NCBI GenBank assembly: GCA_947489425.1
Contig: CANLDL010000001.1
Location: 1,116,001 to 1,180,000, forward strand
DNA length: 64,000 nucleotides
Source: an uncultured Pseudomonadales bacterium
Lineage (GTDB): Bacteria > Pseudomonadota > Gammaproteobacteria > Pseudomonadales > Cellvibrionaceae
Direction: 5' to 3'
Shown: piece by piece, positions 1 to 8,951 of the stretch
Layout of the letters: the number at the start of each line of letters is the position of its first letter
How positions within the stretch are numbered: the stretch's first letter is position 1
Notes under the pieces: model-generated
Databases searched by the model: none
Told to the model about the DNA's origin: nothing
Seen by the model: only the letters and a program-made list of their open reading frames with translations
Translations under genes and position numbers: made by a program

Positions 1-1
1 A

Positions 2-187
2 GATTATTTGGCTTTCTCTCAATTTGTGAACAATGCAAACTTTGAAGATGCTGGATCAGCAGCCAGTATAAAATATTTAGACTACTCACTAGAGCAAATC
101 GTAGGCTCTTTTCTGGGAGAAGGCGACTGGCACGTAGACCTACAACTCAACAACATGACAAAGATGATGCCCAGTCATATCATTTAA
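2..187 (+). CDS. C-terminal fragment of an unidentified protein
   Basis: An open frame enters from the left edge and stops with TAA at 185-187, giving the last 61 residues of a protein. The visible end is hydrophilic and mixed alpha/beta in character (it contains SIKYLDYSLEQIVGSFLGEG and ends MPSHII). I do not recognise the family. It lies 25 bp before the next gene on the same strand. Confidence 0.6.
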   Translation, partial: DYLAFSQFVNNANFEDAGSAASIKYLDYSLEQIVGSFLGEGDWHVDLQLNNMTKMMPSHII

Positions 188-212
188 ATAATGCACTAGA
201 GGATATAGCTTT

Positions 213-806
213 ATGCCTCAACCCGATCCATCAAAGGCTATAGCCTTTGCAACACCAAAAGATTTTCGCCAGTGGCTTAAGATCAATCACGCCACCCAAA
301 GTGAGCTGTGGGTAAAAATATTTAAGAAAAAGACAGATATTGCGAGCGTAACTTGGGATGATATTGTAGTTGAGGCATTGTGCTGGGGTTGGATTGATGG
401 AATTAAGAAGTCACTCGATGAGCAAGCCTATCTCCAGCGAGTAAGCCCCAGAAAAGCACGAAGTAACTGGTCAAAAAGAAATAGAGAGCATGCAGAGCGT
501 TTGATAAATGAGGGCCGAATGATGGAGTCAGGGCTTGTACATATTCGTACCGCCAAAGCAGACGGCCGCTGGGATAACGCCTATACGGCAAGCGAAATAG
601 AAGTCCCAACAGACTTTTTGGCCGCACTAGAGAGCAGGCCAAAGGAAAAACAGTTTTTTGAAACACTCAATAAGTCGAGCCACTATATCATCGCGCATGA
701 ATTGAGCAGCGCTAAAAAGCCTGAGACCAGAGAGAGACGCTTCGTGAAATTTATGGACATGCTTATTCGCAAAGAAAAGCCGGGAGCCAGCACAAAAAAG
801 ACATAA
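213..806 (+). CDS. YdeI/OmpD-associated (OmdA) family protein
   Basis: This 197-aa protein matches the YdeI/OmdA family in length and layout. It opens with a short strand-rich segment (FATPKDFRQWLKINHATQSELWVKIFKK), has a conserved WDDIVVEALCWGWIDGIKK core at about residues 48-66, then YLQRVSPRKARSNWSKRN, and ends in a basic tail. The family is widespread and its biochemical role is unsettled; links to metal or envelope stress have been proposed. An AGAGGA stretch about 11 bases upstream supports the ATG at 213. It appears to be a short single-gene unit. The family call is firm, the function is not. Confidence 0.85.
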   Translation: MPQPDPSKAIAFATPKDFRQWLKINHATQSELWVKIFKKKTDIASVTWDDIVVEALCWGWIDGIKKSLDEQAYLQRVSPRKARSNWSKRNREHAERLINEGRMMESGLVHIRTAKADGRWDNAYTASEIEVPTDFLAALESRPKEKQFFETLNKSSHYIIAHELSSAKKPETRERRFVKFMDMLIRKEKPGASTKKT

Positions 807-940
807 CACTGCGGTTAGCCATGGCCGTAACGACAAGAATTTTCACTCATCAACTATTTTCACCCATTTATCAATAGGAGAAAAATTAGGTTTAATTCAA
901 ATTACTACAGAAGAAGATCATTAAATAAAAGGAGAGACAC

Positions 941-1897
941 ATGCTAATAATCACAAATAGAAATATTAACAAGTCAAACTTTAAAAATGGTGTTGGCGAT
1001 CACGAAGCCTTTGGCGATGCCCCTAACTCAAAAGGCATAAATGAAGTCCGACTCGCAACGGCCAATAAAATTGATGAAAAGTGGCAAGTTGAATTAATTA
1101 AAGAACCTTCGGTAATTACACAAAAAAACATACCCTCCAAAAAACAATTTATAGCACTCAGGGATAAACTAACATCCGAAAAGAAAAATTGCGTCTTTTT
1201 TGTCCATGGTTTTAATCAATCATTTAAAAAAAACCTAGAGAAAAGCCTAGAAATAGAAAAGCAACACAAAGTCGAAGTCATCGTATTTTCTTGGCCTTCT
1301 AACCCTGGTGGCTTTAAAACAAAAGAATACCGCCACGCAAAACGAACAGCCATAGCATCAGTACCCGCTTTAGACGCTACATTAGAGAAAATGGGCGAAT
1401 ACCTAAAAGAACCGTTTAATAGAGAAGCCCTAGAAAACTGCGACATTAAGTTTTCTTTCATGACTTACAGTTTGGGCAATTTCTTGTTTCAGAATTACGT
1501 GATTAATTCTGCTTACGAAAGTGAAACTGCTATATTTGATAATGTTGTTCTATGTCAGGCAGATGTGGATAACGATAGCCATGCTTCATGGGTTAACCTT
1601 ATTGCAGCAGGAAAAAGAGTGTATGTCACCATCAACGAAAATGACTGGGTACTCAAATGGTCAGACGTTAACTTTCAGAAAAATAGGCTTGGCCGAACAG
1701 CCCAAAACCTTAACTCCACCAATGCTACTTATTTTGACTTTACAAATGGCGAAGATGTCGGAAAAACTCACGGATTATTCTATGAAGAAACAAATACTAC
1801 TGTTAAAAACTTTTTTACCGCTGTACTCAATGGTAAAAAAGGCGAAGACTCAACAGAAATGACTTACGACCCCCTATCAAATGCTTATACATTTTAA
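941..1897 (+). CDS. DUF900-type alpha/beta hydrolase
   Basis: A 318-aa protein without a signal peptide. The segment CVFFVHGFNQSFKKNLEKSL at about residues 87-106 is the HG-containing oxyanion strand of alpha/beta hydrolases. VIVFSWPSNPG follows, and MTYSLGNFLFQ at about residue 175 sits where the nucleophile elbow belongs (Tyr-Ser-Leu-Gly-Asn). These are the marks of the DUF900 hydrolases, often esterase-like with unknown substrates. A strong AAAGGAGAG site lies just upstream of the ATG. Cytoplasmic location is inferred from the lack of an export signal. The gene stands alone. Confidence 0.8.
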   Translation: MLIITNRNINKSNFKNGVGDHEAFGDAPNSKGINEVRLATANKIDEKWQVELIKEPSVITQKNIPSKKQFIALRDKLTSEKKNCVFFVHGFNQSFKKNLEKSLEIEKQHKVEVIVFSWPSNPGGFKTKEYRHAKRTAIASVPALDATLEKMGEYLKEPFNREALENCDIKFSFMTYSLGNFLFQNYVINSAYESETAIFDNVVLCQADVDNDSHASWVNLIAAGKRVYVTINENDWVLKWSDVNFQKNRLGRTAQNLNSTNATYFDFTNGEDVGKTHGLFYEETNTTVKNFFTAVLNGKKGEDSTEMTYDPLSNAYTF

Positions 1898-1988
1898 TCA
1901 TTCATTTAATAAAAAGCAGGCGTGCCACGCACGCCTATCGATATCAAAATACACTCACCCATCCTTAGCTTGCTCATCACCCTAGACC

Positions 1989-2390
1989 ATGAAAAAGATA
2001 TTCATCTTCAATTTTGGCTATTTTATATTTAGTATTATCTTACTACTTATTATTGTAGCGATTGCCTTATTTTTAAACGACAGCTTTATCCGTCCATTTG
2101 TTGGCGATGCACTTATTGTTGCTTGGATTTATACTCTATTAAAGTCATTTTTAAGCACACACTTTTATACACTATCTTTATTCATATTGCTTTTCGCGTT
2201 TTCTGTCGAAGTAGCACAGCTTTTCAAACTGGTTGAATTTCTTAACATCGAGCATATAAAAGCGGCCAAAATTATCATTGGTGCCACATTCGACTGGTGG
2301 GATTTCTTAGCGTATACAATCGGCTGGATAGCTATAATTACAATTGAGTCACTACGTTCAAGAAGTAAAACAACAACTAAAAACCATTAA
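1989..2390 (+). CDS. DUF2809 family membrane protein
   Basis: A 133-aa protein with about four hydrophobic segments (residues about 8-28, 38-50, 58-76 and 105-122). The motif GDALIVAWIYTLLK after the first helix and the later DWWDFLAYTIGW match the DUF2809 family of small inner-membrane proteins, whose role is unknown. The ribosome-binding site is weak. It is followed 16 bp later by a DUF1330 gene on the same strand, so the two may be co-transcribed. Confidence 0.75.
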   Translation: MKKIFIFNFGYFIFSIILLLIIVAIALFLNDSFIRPFVGDALIVAWIYTLLKSFLSTHFYTLSLFILLFAFSVEVAQLFKLVEFLNIEHIKAAKIIIGATFDWWDFLAYTIGWIAIITIESLRSRSKTTTKNH

Positions 2391-2406
2391 TAAGCAGAGA
2401 CTAAAA

Positions 2407-2697
2407 ATGAGCGCATTTTTATTTTTAGATACAAAAATCAAAAATCCAGAGGCTTACGAAGAATATAAGAAGCTCGCAAAGCCTATTGCAGAGAAATACG
2501 GCGGTGTTTATCGGGTAAGAGGTGGTACTATTGATGTTAGGCAAGCTGAGCTATGGTCGCCAACACGCATCGTAATTATTGAATTCCCTGATCTTAACAG
2601 TGCACAAGCCTTTGTAGACTCCGAGGAATACGCCCCTGTTAAAACGCTACGACACGACAATGCAGATTGCACCCTATTAATTATCGAGGGTAACTAG
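2407..2697 (+). CDS. DUF1330 family protein
   Basis: A 96-aa ferredoxin-like-fold protein of the DUF1330 family. It contains the usual order IKNPEAYEEYKKLAKPIAEK, then GGVYRVRGG, then TRIVIIEFPDLNSAQAFVDSEEY. An earlier in-frame ATG at 2344 would add 21 residues and overlap the preceding gene. The ATG at 2407 is preferred because family members begin right before this first strand. The function is unknown; the family belongs to the dimeric alpha/beta-barrel group. Confidence 0.82.
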   Translation: MSAFLFLDTKIKNPEAYEEYKKLAKPIAEKYGGVYRVRGGTIDVRQAELWSPTRIVIIEFPDLNSAQAFVDSEEYAPVKTLRHDNADCTLLIIEGN

Positions 2698-2723
2698 AGA
2701 TTAAACCTTAAATAATATTTCTA

Positions 2724-3953
2724 TTAACCAAAAAACCAATAAGCAATAGCAATAGCTGCAACAATACCCGCTGCATCAGCCGCTAAGCCACAAGCGGCTG
2801 CATGGCGGATCTTTTTAATACCTACAGAGCCAAAATAGACCGCTAATACATAAAAGGTAGTTTCGGTACTGCCTTGAACAATTGATGATAAGCGGCCAGC
2901 AAAGGAGTCCGCGCCATGAGTTTGCATGGCATCGATCATCATGGCGCGAGCGCCACTACCGCTAAAGGGTTTCATTAACGCAGTAGGTAAGCCGTCGATA
3001 AAACGATCATCCATATTGAGTGACAACACTAAACTACGCAGCCCCTCGGCTAATAGTTCTAGGGCGCCACTGGCACGAAATACACCAATAGCCACTAACA
3101 TAGCCACCAAATAAGGGATAATGGTTATAGCCGTGCTAAAACCCTCTTTTGCACCCTCAATAAAGGCATCGTAGGCATTCACTTTTTTAATGGCAGCACC
3201 GCTAATAAATAACATCACTAAAGAGAATAGAGTTACGTTACTAATCAGTGCAGATTGAGACAACATATCAGCTTGCGATAAATTTGAAAAATACCCCAGC
3301 AGGCTAAATACCAATGCAGAAAACCCACCCAAGTACGCCAAAATAACTTTATCGAGCAAATTAATTTTTTGCACAGCAGCTACAGCCAGTAAACCAATCA
3401 AAGTCGAGGCATAAGTCGCAATTAAAATAGGAATAAATACATCAGTCGGATTGGCAGCACCCATTTGTGCACGATAGGTAAAGATTGTTACTGGGAATAA
3501 AGTCACCGCCGATGTATTAATCACCAAAAATAAAATCTGGGCGTTGCTGGCTGTATCCTTAAGTGGATTGAGTTTTTGCAACTCTTGCATTGCCTTAATA
3601 CCCAATGGCGTTGCGGCGTTATCTAAGCCTAGAGCATTGGCCGACATGTTCATCACTATCGCCCCCAAAGCTGGGTGATTTTTGGGTACGTCGGGTAATA
3701 GGCGAACAAACAGCGGGCTAAGCCAAGTAGTTAGGAGCTGAATAAAACCACTACGCTCACCGATCTTCATAATACCGAGCCATAACGCTAAAACACCCGT
3801 TAGCCCTAAGGCAATTTCAAAGGCGGTTTTAGACAGGCTAAACATCGCTGTCATTAGCTGGCCAAATATCTGTGTATCACCTAAAAATAATAATTTAATA
3901 AGTCCCACGACAAAGGCGGAAGTAAAAAAGAAGATCCAGATGAAATTTAGCAT
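2724..3953 (-). CDS. SpmA/SpmB fusion, nucleoside-recognition (Gate) membrane protein
   Basis: A 409-aa polytopic membrane protein. The first half (to about residue 200) contains the SpmA-like block MNMSANALGLDNAATPLGIKAM. The second half carries the SpmB-like region AITIIPYLVAMLVAIGVFRASGAL and the block STETTFYVLAVYFGSVGIKK. In spore formers these are two proteins; in many gammaproteobacteria they are fused as here. Both halves belong to the nucleoside-recognition (Gate) family, suggesting a transporter-like role, but no substrate is established and the organism is unlikely to sporulate. It is a single gene convergent with the DUF1330 gene. Confidence 0.88.
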   Translation of the reverse strand: MLNFIWIFFFTSAFVVGLIKLLFLGDTQIFGQLMTAMFSLSKTAFEIALGLTGVLALWLGIMKIGERSGFIQLLTTWLSPLFVRLLPDVPKNHPALGAIVMNMSANALGLDNAATPLGIKAMQELQKLNPLKDTASNAQILFLVINTSAVTLFPVTIFTYRAQMGAANPTDVFIPILIATYASTLIGLLAVAAVQKINLLDKVILAYLGGFSALVFSLLGYFSNLSQADMLSQSALISNVTLFSLVMLFISGAAIKKVNAYDAFIEGAKEGFSTAITIIPYLVAMLVAIGVFRASGALELLAEGLRSLVLSLNMDDRFIDGLPTALMKPFSGSGARAMMIDAMQTHGADSFAGRLSSIVQGSTETTFYVLAVYFGSVGIKKIRHAAACGLAADAAGIVAAIAIAYWFFG

Positions 3954-4001
3954 GGGCTTATTCTACAGGCTGACATTGTAAGATAAAGGGTTATCAAAAA
4001 A

Positions 4002-5033
4002 TTAGGTAGTATGATTTCTTAATCGACTAGGATTTTTACCAAATCTCCTGTTAACAAGTTTACAAAGGTAACTCGTGTCTTGAACACCTATTTCATCGGC
4101 CAAAACAGGTAGACTAAGGCTTGAGTTTTTTAGACGCCAACGAACATGTTGGAGACGCATTTCTGTCCAGTACTGGCGTGCAGTCTGTCCAACATTCTTC
4201 TTAAATAAGCGATCGAGTTGCCTTCGGCTAACACCAATCAGCGCCGAAATTTCGTCGACTGTTTTTTTATCGGCTAAATGGCTCCTCATTAAACCGATGG
4301 CTCTTGTAACATGTCGATCCTGCGAAATCTCTTCATTGAGAGATTTTAGGTGGTGTACGCTCTCCCTTGTCTCATCGACTAGCATATCGGCTAAACCTTT
4401 AAGTGCACGTGCACGACCACAGTGTCGTGCCAATAGCTCAACAGCCAAATCTATTGCCGCACTACCTCCTGCGCAGGTCGCTCGCTTTTTATCCAAACAA
4501 TAGAGCTGCTCTCGACGAATATTTATCCGCGGAAAAGCTTCACGAAACTCCTGCTCGTGTCGCCAGTGAAGCGCAACGCTGTGACCGGTTAATAAGCCGC
4601 AAGCTGCCAATAAAAAACTAGCATTGTCGATACCGACTAATGTCAGGTTTTGGCGCGCGGCTCTTTGTAATAGCTTTGAATAGTGTGTTGATACATCCAG
4701 AGAGCCACGGGCAGTGCGACTACCAAAAACAATAAGATAGTCATAATCTGATAATACAACCTCGTCTTCGGTAATCTCTACATCTACCGCTATGCCACTA
4801 CTAGAGCTTATTAAGCCTTTTTGTAATCCTAATACTTGCCAAGTGCAGTAACGCTGCTGGCTGTAGTCTGCTTCATCGGCAGAAAACCGCAGTTTATCGA
4901 CAAATCCACCGAAGGGAAGCAGTGTAAATTCTGGCAGAGGCAGCAGTAAAAAACGTACATCTGGAGTAATACCCGAGATGTTTTGAGTTGGAACTGTACT
5001 ACGTGTTGAATTATTACTTGTCATGGGCGCCAT
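4002..5033 (-). CDS. GlxA-type AraC family transcriptional regulator
   Basis: A 343-aa regulator. Residues about 25-200 form a DJ-1/PfpI-like (class I amidotransferase-like) sensor domain (FLLLPLPEFTLLPFGGFVDKLR, DYDYLIVFGSRTARG). Residues about 240-340 form the double helix-turn-helix AraC domain (KTVDEISALIGVSRRQLDRLFKKNVGQ, then LPVLADEIGVQDTSYLCKLVNRRFGKNPSRLR). Relatives such as GbdR, CdhR and ArgR control amino-acid and quaternary-amine catabolism. It diverges from two LysE-type exporters, and a direct repeat at 5048-5077 lies between them, so control of amino-acid export is the likely job. Met4 is an alternative start. Confidence 0.85.
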   Translation of the reverse strand: MAPMTSNNSTRSTVPTQNISGITPDVRFLLLPLPEFTLLPFGGFVDKLRFSADEADYSQQRYCTWQVLGLQKGLISSSSGIAVDVEITEDEVVLSDYDYLIVFGSRTARGSLDVSTHYSKLLQRAARQNLTLVGIDNASFLLAACGLLTGHSVALHWRHEQEFREAFPRINIRREQLYCLDKKRATCAGGSAAIDLAVELLARHCGRARALKGLADMLVDETRESVHHLKSLNEEISQDRHVTRAIGLMRSHLADKKTVDEISALIGVSRRQLDRLFKKNVGQTARQYWTEMRLQHVRWRLKNSSLSLPVLADEIGVQDTSYLCKLVNRRFGKNPSRLRNHTT

Positions 5034-5047
5034 GCTAGCTTAATAAG

Positions 5048-5077
5048 TTATGTCTATATACTACCTTATTATGTCTA
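5048..5077. promoter_or_regulatory. Direct repeat, candidate operator of the GlxA-type regulator
   Basis: The nine bases TTATGTCTA occur at 5048-5056 and again at 5069-5077, in the same orientation and exactly 21 bp apart, about two helical turns. This is the geometry expected of an AraC-family dimer site. It lies between the divergent regulator (start 5033) and LysE exporter (start 5146). Binding is inferred. Confidence 0.5.
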
Positions 5078-5145
5078 AAAATAGCCGTTAATATTTATTT
5101 GTAACGGCTACACTAGCCAAGCATTCAAAAATGAGGAAGACAATT

Positions 5146-5757
5146 GTGGCATGGGAAACATGGTTAATTTATTTAGTGGCAGTCATTGGTTTATCAATAA
5201 CCCCTGGCCCTAACGGTTTACTTGCACTCACTCATGGTGCACTTTATGGTCACAAAAAAACCCTCTATACCGTTAGCGGAGGCGCTATTGGCTTTGTTAT
5301 TCTTATTGCCTTATCGATGTTCGGTATCGGAGCATTACTACAAACCTCATCCCATGCCCTTACGGTACTTAAATGGCTGGGTGGTGTGTACCTCATCTGG
5401 TTAGGCATTCAAGTTTGGAGGGCCCCAGGTATGCAGTTATCTGCCGTTGACAAAGTGCCAGATAAAAGTAGTAGCGACTTATTTCGTTTGGGCTTATTAG
5501 CAGCATTATCTAACCCTAAGGTGTTGCTCTTCTTCGGCGCATTTTTACCACAATTTATTGATCCAACGGGCGATCTTCTAGTGCAGTTTTTTTATATGGC
5601 TATAACATTTGCAGTGGTGGAGTTTTTCGTCGAGTATATACTGGCACGTATTGCTTATAGCATACGGCCTTTACTTGAAAACAGCGGAAAGCGCTTAAAC
5701 AAAATAAGTGGGGGACTTTTTGTTTTGATAGGTGCGGCATTACCTATATCTCGATGA
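5146..5757 (+). CDS. LysE/RhtB family amino-acid exporter
   Basis: About 203 aa with six hydrophobic segments. The LysE/RhtB signature LSITPGPNGLLALTHGALYG is at the N-terminus and LAALSNPKVLLFFGAFLPQF in the middle. Members export amino acids or homoserine lactones from the cytoplasm. An ATG at 5131 is in frame, but GAGGAAG at 5133-5139 lies inside that extension and six bases before GTG 5146. The family usually starts M-x-x-ETWL, as GTG 5146 would give, so I choose the GTG. It diverges from the AraC regulator and is followed 59 bp later by a second exporter of the same family. Confidence 0.85.
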   Translation: MAWETWLIYLVAVIGLSITPGPNGLLALTHGALYGHKKTLYTVSGGAIGFVILIALSMFGIGALLQTSSHALTVLKWLGGVYLIWLGIQVWRAPGMQLSAVDKVPDKSSSDLFRLGLLAALSNPKVLLFFGAFLPQFIDPTGDLLVQFFYMAITFAVVEFFVEYILARIAYSIRPLLENSGKRLNKISGGLFVLIGAALPISR

Positions 5758-5816
5758 CAATTGACTGAATAGCGCAAAATATCGCTATCTTATTTTAAAT
5801 AAAAAGGATCTCAAAA

Positions 5817-6449
5817 ATGGAGTTACTCACATTAGCTTTATTTATTCCTGCTTGCTTTGCATTAAATTTAGCACCAGGGCCCAATAATTTGTTATCGATG
5901 AGCAATGCTAAACGCTATGGTTTTAGGGTGGCATGTTTTGCTGGTGTGGGTCGGTTGTGTGCATTTGTGATCATGATTACTCTGGCAGCCACAGGGCTTG
6001 CTAGTATTTTATATGCCTCTGAGAAAGTGTTTTTTATTATTAAAGTATTAGGTGCCTGCTACCTATTTTGGCTCGCCTATCAATTATGGCTAGAAGCACC
6101 TGCTGAAGAAGACATCGATGCCTTAGCTCACACTAAAAATAACATGACAACAATAGGCTTAGCAAAACAGGAGTTTTTACTGGCCATAGGCAACCCAAAG
6201 GCCATTCTTATTTTTACGGCTTTTTTACCTCAATTTGTCACACCCCCTCACAATATTGAGGGGCAGTTTTTTATATTAGGGTTATTATTTTTACTGCTCG
6301 AATGGCTCGCTATAGCTTGCTATGCTTGTTTTGGTGTTTATCTACGCTCTTGGTTTTCTAAACCAAAGATGCGCGTATTATTCAATAAGTGCTGTTCTGG
6401 TTTATTGGCTAGCGCTGGCATTGGTTTACTAGCAGCCCATAAAGACTAG
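5817..6449 (+). CDS. LysE family translocator
   Basis: A 210-aa inner-membrane exporter with the N-terminal LAPGPNNLLSMSNAKRYGFR signature and the mid-protein FLLAIGNPKAILIFTAFLPQF motif. About six membrane segments are visible. It is a diverged paralogue of the preceding gene, not a copy. AAAAAGGA upstream supports the start. Close spacing suggests co-expression with the upstream exporter under the neighbouring AraC regulator. The substrate is unknown. Confidence 0.87.
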   Translation: MELLTLALFIPACFALNLAPGPNNLLSMSNAKRYGFRVACFAGVGRLCAFVIMITLAATGLASILYASEKVFFIIKVLGACYLFWLAYQLWLEAPAEEDIDALAHTKNNMTTIGLAKQEFLLAIGNPKAILIFTAFLPQFVTPPHNIEGQFFILGLLFLLLEWLAIACYACFGVYLRSWFSKPKMRVLFNKCCSGLLASAGIGLLAAHKD

Positions 6450-6510
6450 CAAGTATAATTAAATCCTCCCTCTTTGTTTGATGGATACAAAATTAATAAG
6501 GTTAAATAAT

Positions 6511-7764
6511 ATGAACATCCTAGTACTAAACAGCGGTTCATCCTCTTTAAAGTTTCAGGTCATGGATGTAGAGATAACCGAATCGGGGGAATGTGCCGCC
6601 GATTACCTTGCCGAGGGTATTATTGAAAGTATTGGTAGTTATGCACAAATTACCTACCATGTAACCGGCCAACCAAAAACTCGCCTAAACGAGCCGGTAA
6701 AAAATCATGAGATTGGGATTGATAAGGTCTTACGCTGGTTGATATCTCCTGGCTCGCAAATTAAAGGCATTCAAAGTTATGCAGATATCCACGCTGTTGG
6801 CCATCGTGTAGTGCATGGTGGCGAGATGTTTGTAGAATCAATTATTATTGATGATAAAGTAAAGTCAGGCATAGAAAAGTGTATGGACCTCGCCCCGTTA
6901 CATAACCCAGCAAATTTAAAAGGAATAGAGGCTGTCACAAAATTATTGGGTACAAAAACACCACAGGTAGCGGTGTTTGATACGGCTTTTCATGCCACAT
7001 TACCCGAAGAGGCATATCTCTATGGATTGCCTTACCAGTTTTATCGTCGATATAAAATCAGGCGCTATGGGTTTCATGGCAACTCGCACCGTTATATTGC
7101 TTATAAGTATCGCAAAATTAATCAGATCCCTCGTGAGCAAACTAATATTATCTCTGTTCACTTAGGCAATGGTTGCTCTGCTTGCTCTATACAGGCAGGT
7201 ATTTCAGTGGATACCTCTATGGGGTTTACACCATTAGATGGGCTCGTAATGGGCACCCGCTCGGGCGATACCGATGCCTCTATTTTGCATTATTTGCACA
7301 GAAAAGAAGGCCTCAATTTTGACGATATGGATAACCTGTTGAATAAGCGATCGGGGCTATTAGGCATTTCTGGATTAACATCGGATATGCGAGAATTACT
7401 CGATGAAGTAGCCGAGCACGACGACCGTCGCGCCAAATTGGCCATAGATATTTTTTGCCGCAATGTGCGCAAATACATTGCCGCCTATTATGTAGAGGCC
7501 GAGGGTAACGTCGACGCGATTGTATTTACTGGAGGTATTGGCGAGAACTCAGCAGAGATACGCCGCCGCATTTGTGAGCCACTTAAATCTATTGGTTTAG
7601 ATCTTGATAACGATAAAAACAATCAGGGTTTATCGGTGCAGGATTACCAAAAAATCTCCACTGATCATAGCAAGCTCGCTGCTTGGGCCATCCCTACTGA
7701 CGAGGAATATATTATAGCGGTCGATACTATCCGCCAAGTAAACAAGCACATAGAGGCCGAGTAA
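6511..7764 (+). CDS. ackA: Acetate kinase
   Basis: A 417-aa enzyme that interconverts acetate plus ATP with acetyl phosphate plus ADP. All family signatures are present: NSGSSSLKF at the N-terminus, HRVVHGG, FDTAFH, RRYGFHGNSHRYI, SVHLGNGCSACSI, GLVMGTRSGD and FTGGIGENS. A longer reading from ATG 6478 is possible, but 6511 places MNILVLNSGSSS at the usual N-terminus and has AAGG about 10 bases upstream. No phosphotransacetylase gene lies next to it or elsewhere in the window. The partner could be a distant pta or a phosphoketolase. Confidence 0.95.
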   Translation: MNILVLNSGSSSLKFQVMDVEITESGECAADYLAEGIIESIGSYAQITYHVTGQPKTRLNEPVKNHEIGIDKVLRWLISPGSQIKGIQSYADIHAVGHRVVHGGEMFVESIIIDDKVKSGIEKCMDLAPLHNPANLKGIEAVTKLLGTKTPQVAVFDTAFHATLPEEAYLYGLPYQFYRRYKIRRYGFHGNSHRYIAYKYRKINQIPREQTNIISVHLGNGCSACSIQAGISVDTSMGFTPLDGLVMGTRSGDTDASILHYLHRKEGLNFDDMDNLLNKRSGLLGISGLTSDMRELLDEVAEHDDRRAKLAIDIFCRNVRKYIAAYYVEAEGNVDAIVFTGGIGENSAEIRRRICEPLKSIGLDLDNDKNNQGLSVQDYQKISTDHSKLAAWAIPTDEEYIIAVDTIRQVNKHIEAE

Positions 7765-7814
7765 ATTACGTATTACTATAGGCGCTAAAAATTATTTACA
7801 ACCACCTATATCTA

Positions 7815-8066
7815 ATGAGTACTGTGATGAACACCAAAACGACGCTCACTACTATTTTATGTATCTTATTGATCACACTTCTCGCTAGCTGTGACTCTAA
7901 ACCAGATGCAACAGCCTCATCTACAAAAGGCACACAACAAAAGCCGCAAGGTGCAATTCCGGAGCATCAACTACAAGCATTACAAAAAGCAAAAGAGGCT
8001 AAAAAAGCAATACAAGATACGAAAGCCGCACAGGAAAAAGCCTTAAAACAACAAGGTATTAACTAA
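7815..8066 (+). CDS. Small lipoprotein with Lys/Ala/Gln-rich helical tail
   Basis: An 83-aa protein with a lipoprotein signal peptide ending in the lipobox LLASC (cysteine near residue 27). The rest is a charged helix-prone segment rich in Lys, Ala and Gln (LQALQKAKEAKKAIQDTKAAQEKA). The gene overlaps the next one by one base (TAATG), so the two are translationally linked. An internal ATG at 7830 could be the true start. No recognised family; membrane anchoring is inferred. Confidence 0.7.
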   Translation: MSTVMNTKTTLTTILCILLITLLASCDSKPDATASSTKGTQQKPQGAIPEHQLQALQKAKEAKKAIQDTKAAQEKALKQQGIN

Positions 8067-8473
8067 TGAGAGCCGCCTTAGCTTTTAGCTTTTTTATTGC
8101 CTGCTGTGCTCAGGCTGAAGATAATATAAAACCTTTTAGTACCGATGGTTGTAGCGCATTTCCCGATGGAACCTTATGGCAAAATGAGTTGTGGTTATCG
8201 TGCTGTACTGCACATGACCTAGCCTATTGGCAAGGTGGCACTTACCAACAACGGCTTGAGGCGGACCAAACGCTTAAGCAATGCGTAGAAAAAGTTGGCG
8301 AGCCCTCAATAGCAGCAGTAATGTTAGCTGGCGTTCGTGTTGGTGGCACGCCCTATCTGCCCACAAAATTTCGCTGGGGGTATGGGTGGCCCTACCCTCG
8401 TGGCTATAAAGCCATTACCCCCGAGGAAAAGAAGCAAATAGAAAATGTACTTAATAATCAACTATCTCAATAA
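8066..8473 (+). CDS. Secreted protein with phospholipase A2-like active site
   Basis: A 135-aa protein with a signal peptide likely cut after AQA (residue 17). The segment DGCSAFPDG (27-35) resembles a calcium-binding loop. CCTAHDLAY (46-54) contains the CCxxHDxxY pattern of secreted phospholipase A2, with His50 and Asp51 as candidate catalytic and calcium residues, and a further Asp at 67. Cys29, Cys46, Cys47 and Cys73 could form disulfides. A periplasmic or secreted lipid-hydrolysing role is inferred from the motif alone; similar proteins are usually annotated as hypothetical. It overlaps the upstream lipoprotein gene by one base. Confidence 0.7.
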   Translation: MRAALAFSFFIACCAQAEDNIKPFSTDGCSAFPDGTLWQNELWLSCCTAHDLAYWQGGTYQQRLEADQTLKQCVEKVGEPSIAAVMLAGVRVGGTPYLPTKFRWGYGWPYPRGYKAITPEEKKQIENVLNNQLSQ

Positions 8474-8502
8474 CAAATAACGCGTCTTCGATAAAAAATA
8501 CT

Positions 8503-8892
8503 ATGCAAGACCAACAGAACCTAACAGAATCTAATAAGCTCCCAAAAAAACGTGGAGTGTGGCTAACGGCTGTATTAGTTCTTATACTTGTTGTTAACAC
8601 CTTTACTAGTTTTTTATATATCACTCACCCTAACTTGCTAGTGGAGCTTTATCCAAAAGCGACTAGTAGTGTTATCTATTTCCTATCTATACTTGCAATA
8701 GCTAATATTGTATTAGCTATTGGCATATGGCGATGGAAAAAATGGGGAGTTTACGGAATTTATATTACAATATTCACCGCTTTTATGGTTAATCTGTATA
8801 TTGGGCTGGATATGGCTAGCGCTTTACCTGGGCTAGTGGGTGCTGTTTTTATATTTCTCACTACCAGAAAAACTTGGCCGTATTTTAAATAA
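8503..8892 (+). CDS. Four-helix membrane protein of unknown function
   Basis: A 129-aa protein with four hydrophobic helices (about residues 20-40, 52-72, 80-100 and 105-122) and a short charged N-terminus. A KKWG motif lies between helices two and three. I do not recognise a characterised family. It is 29 bp downstream of the PLA2-like gene on the same strand and may belong to that unit. Confidence 0.7.
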   Translation: MQDQQNLTESNKLPKKRGVWLTAVLVLILVVNTFTSFLYITHPNLLVELYPKATSSVIYFLSILAIANIVLAIGIWRWKKWGVYGIYITIFTAFMVNLYIGLDMASALPGLVGAVFIFLTTRKTWPYFK

Positions 8893-8951
8893 AAATATTA
8901 CATGTTTATTGTGTATTGATATGTTCACAATATTACTTTGCGATTACCTTT

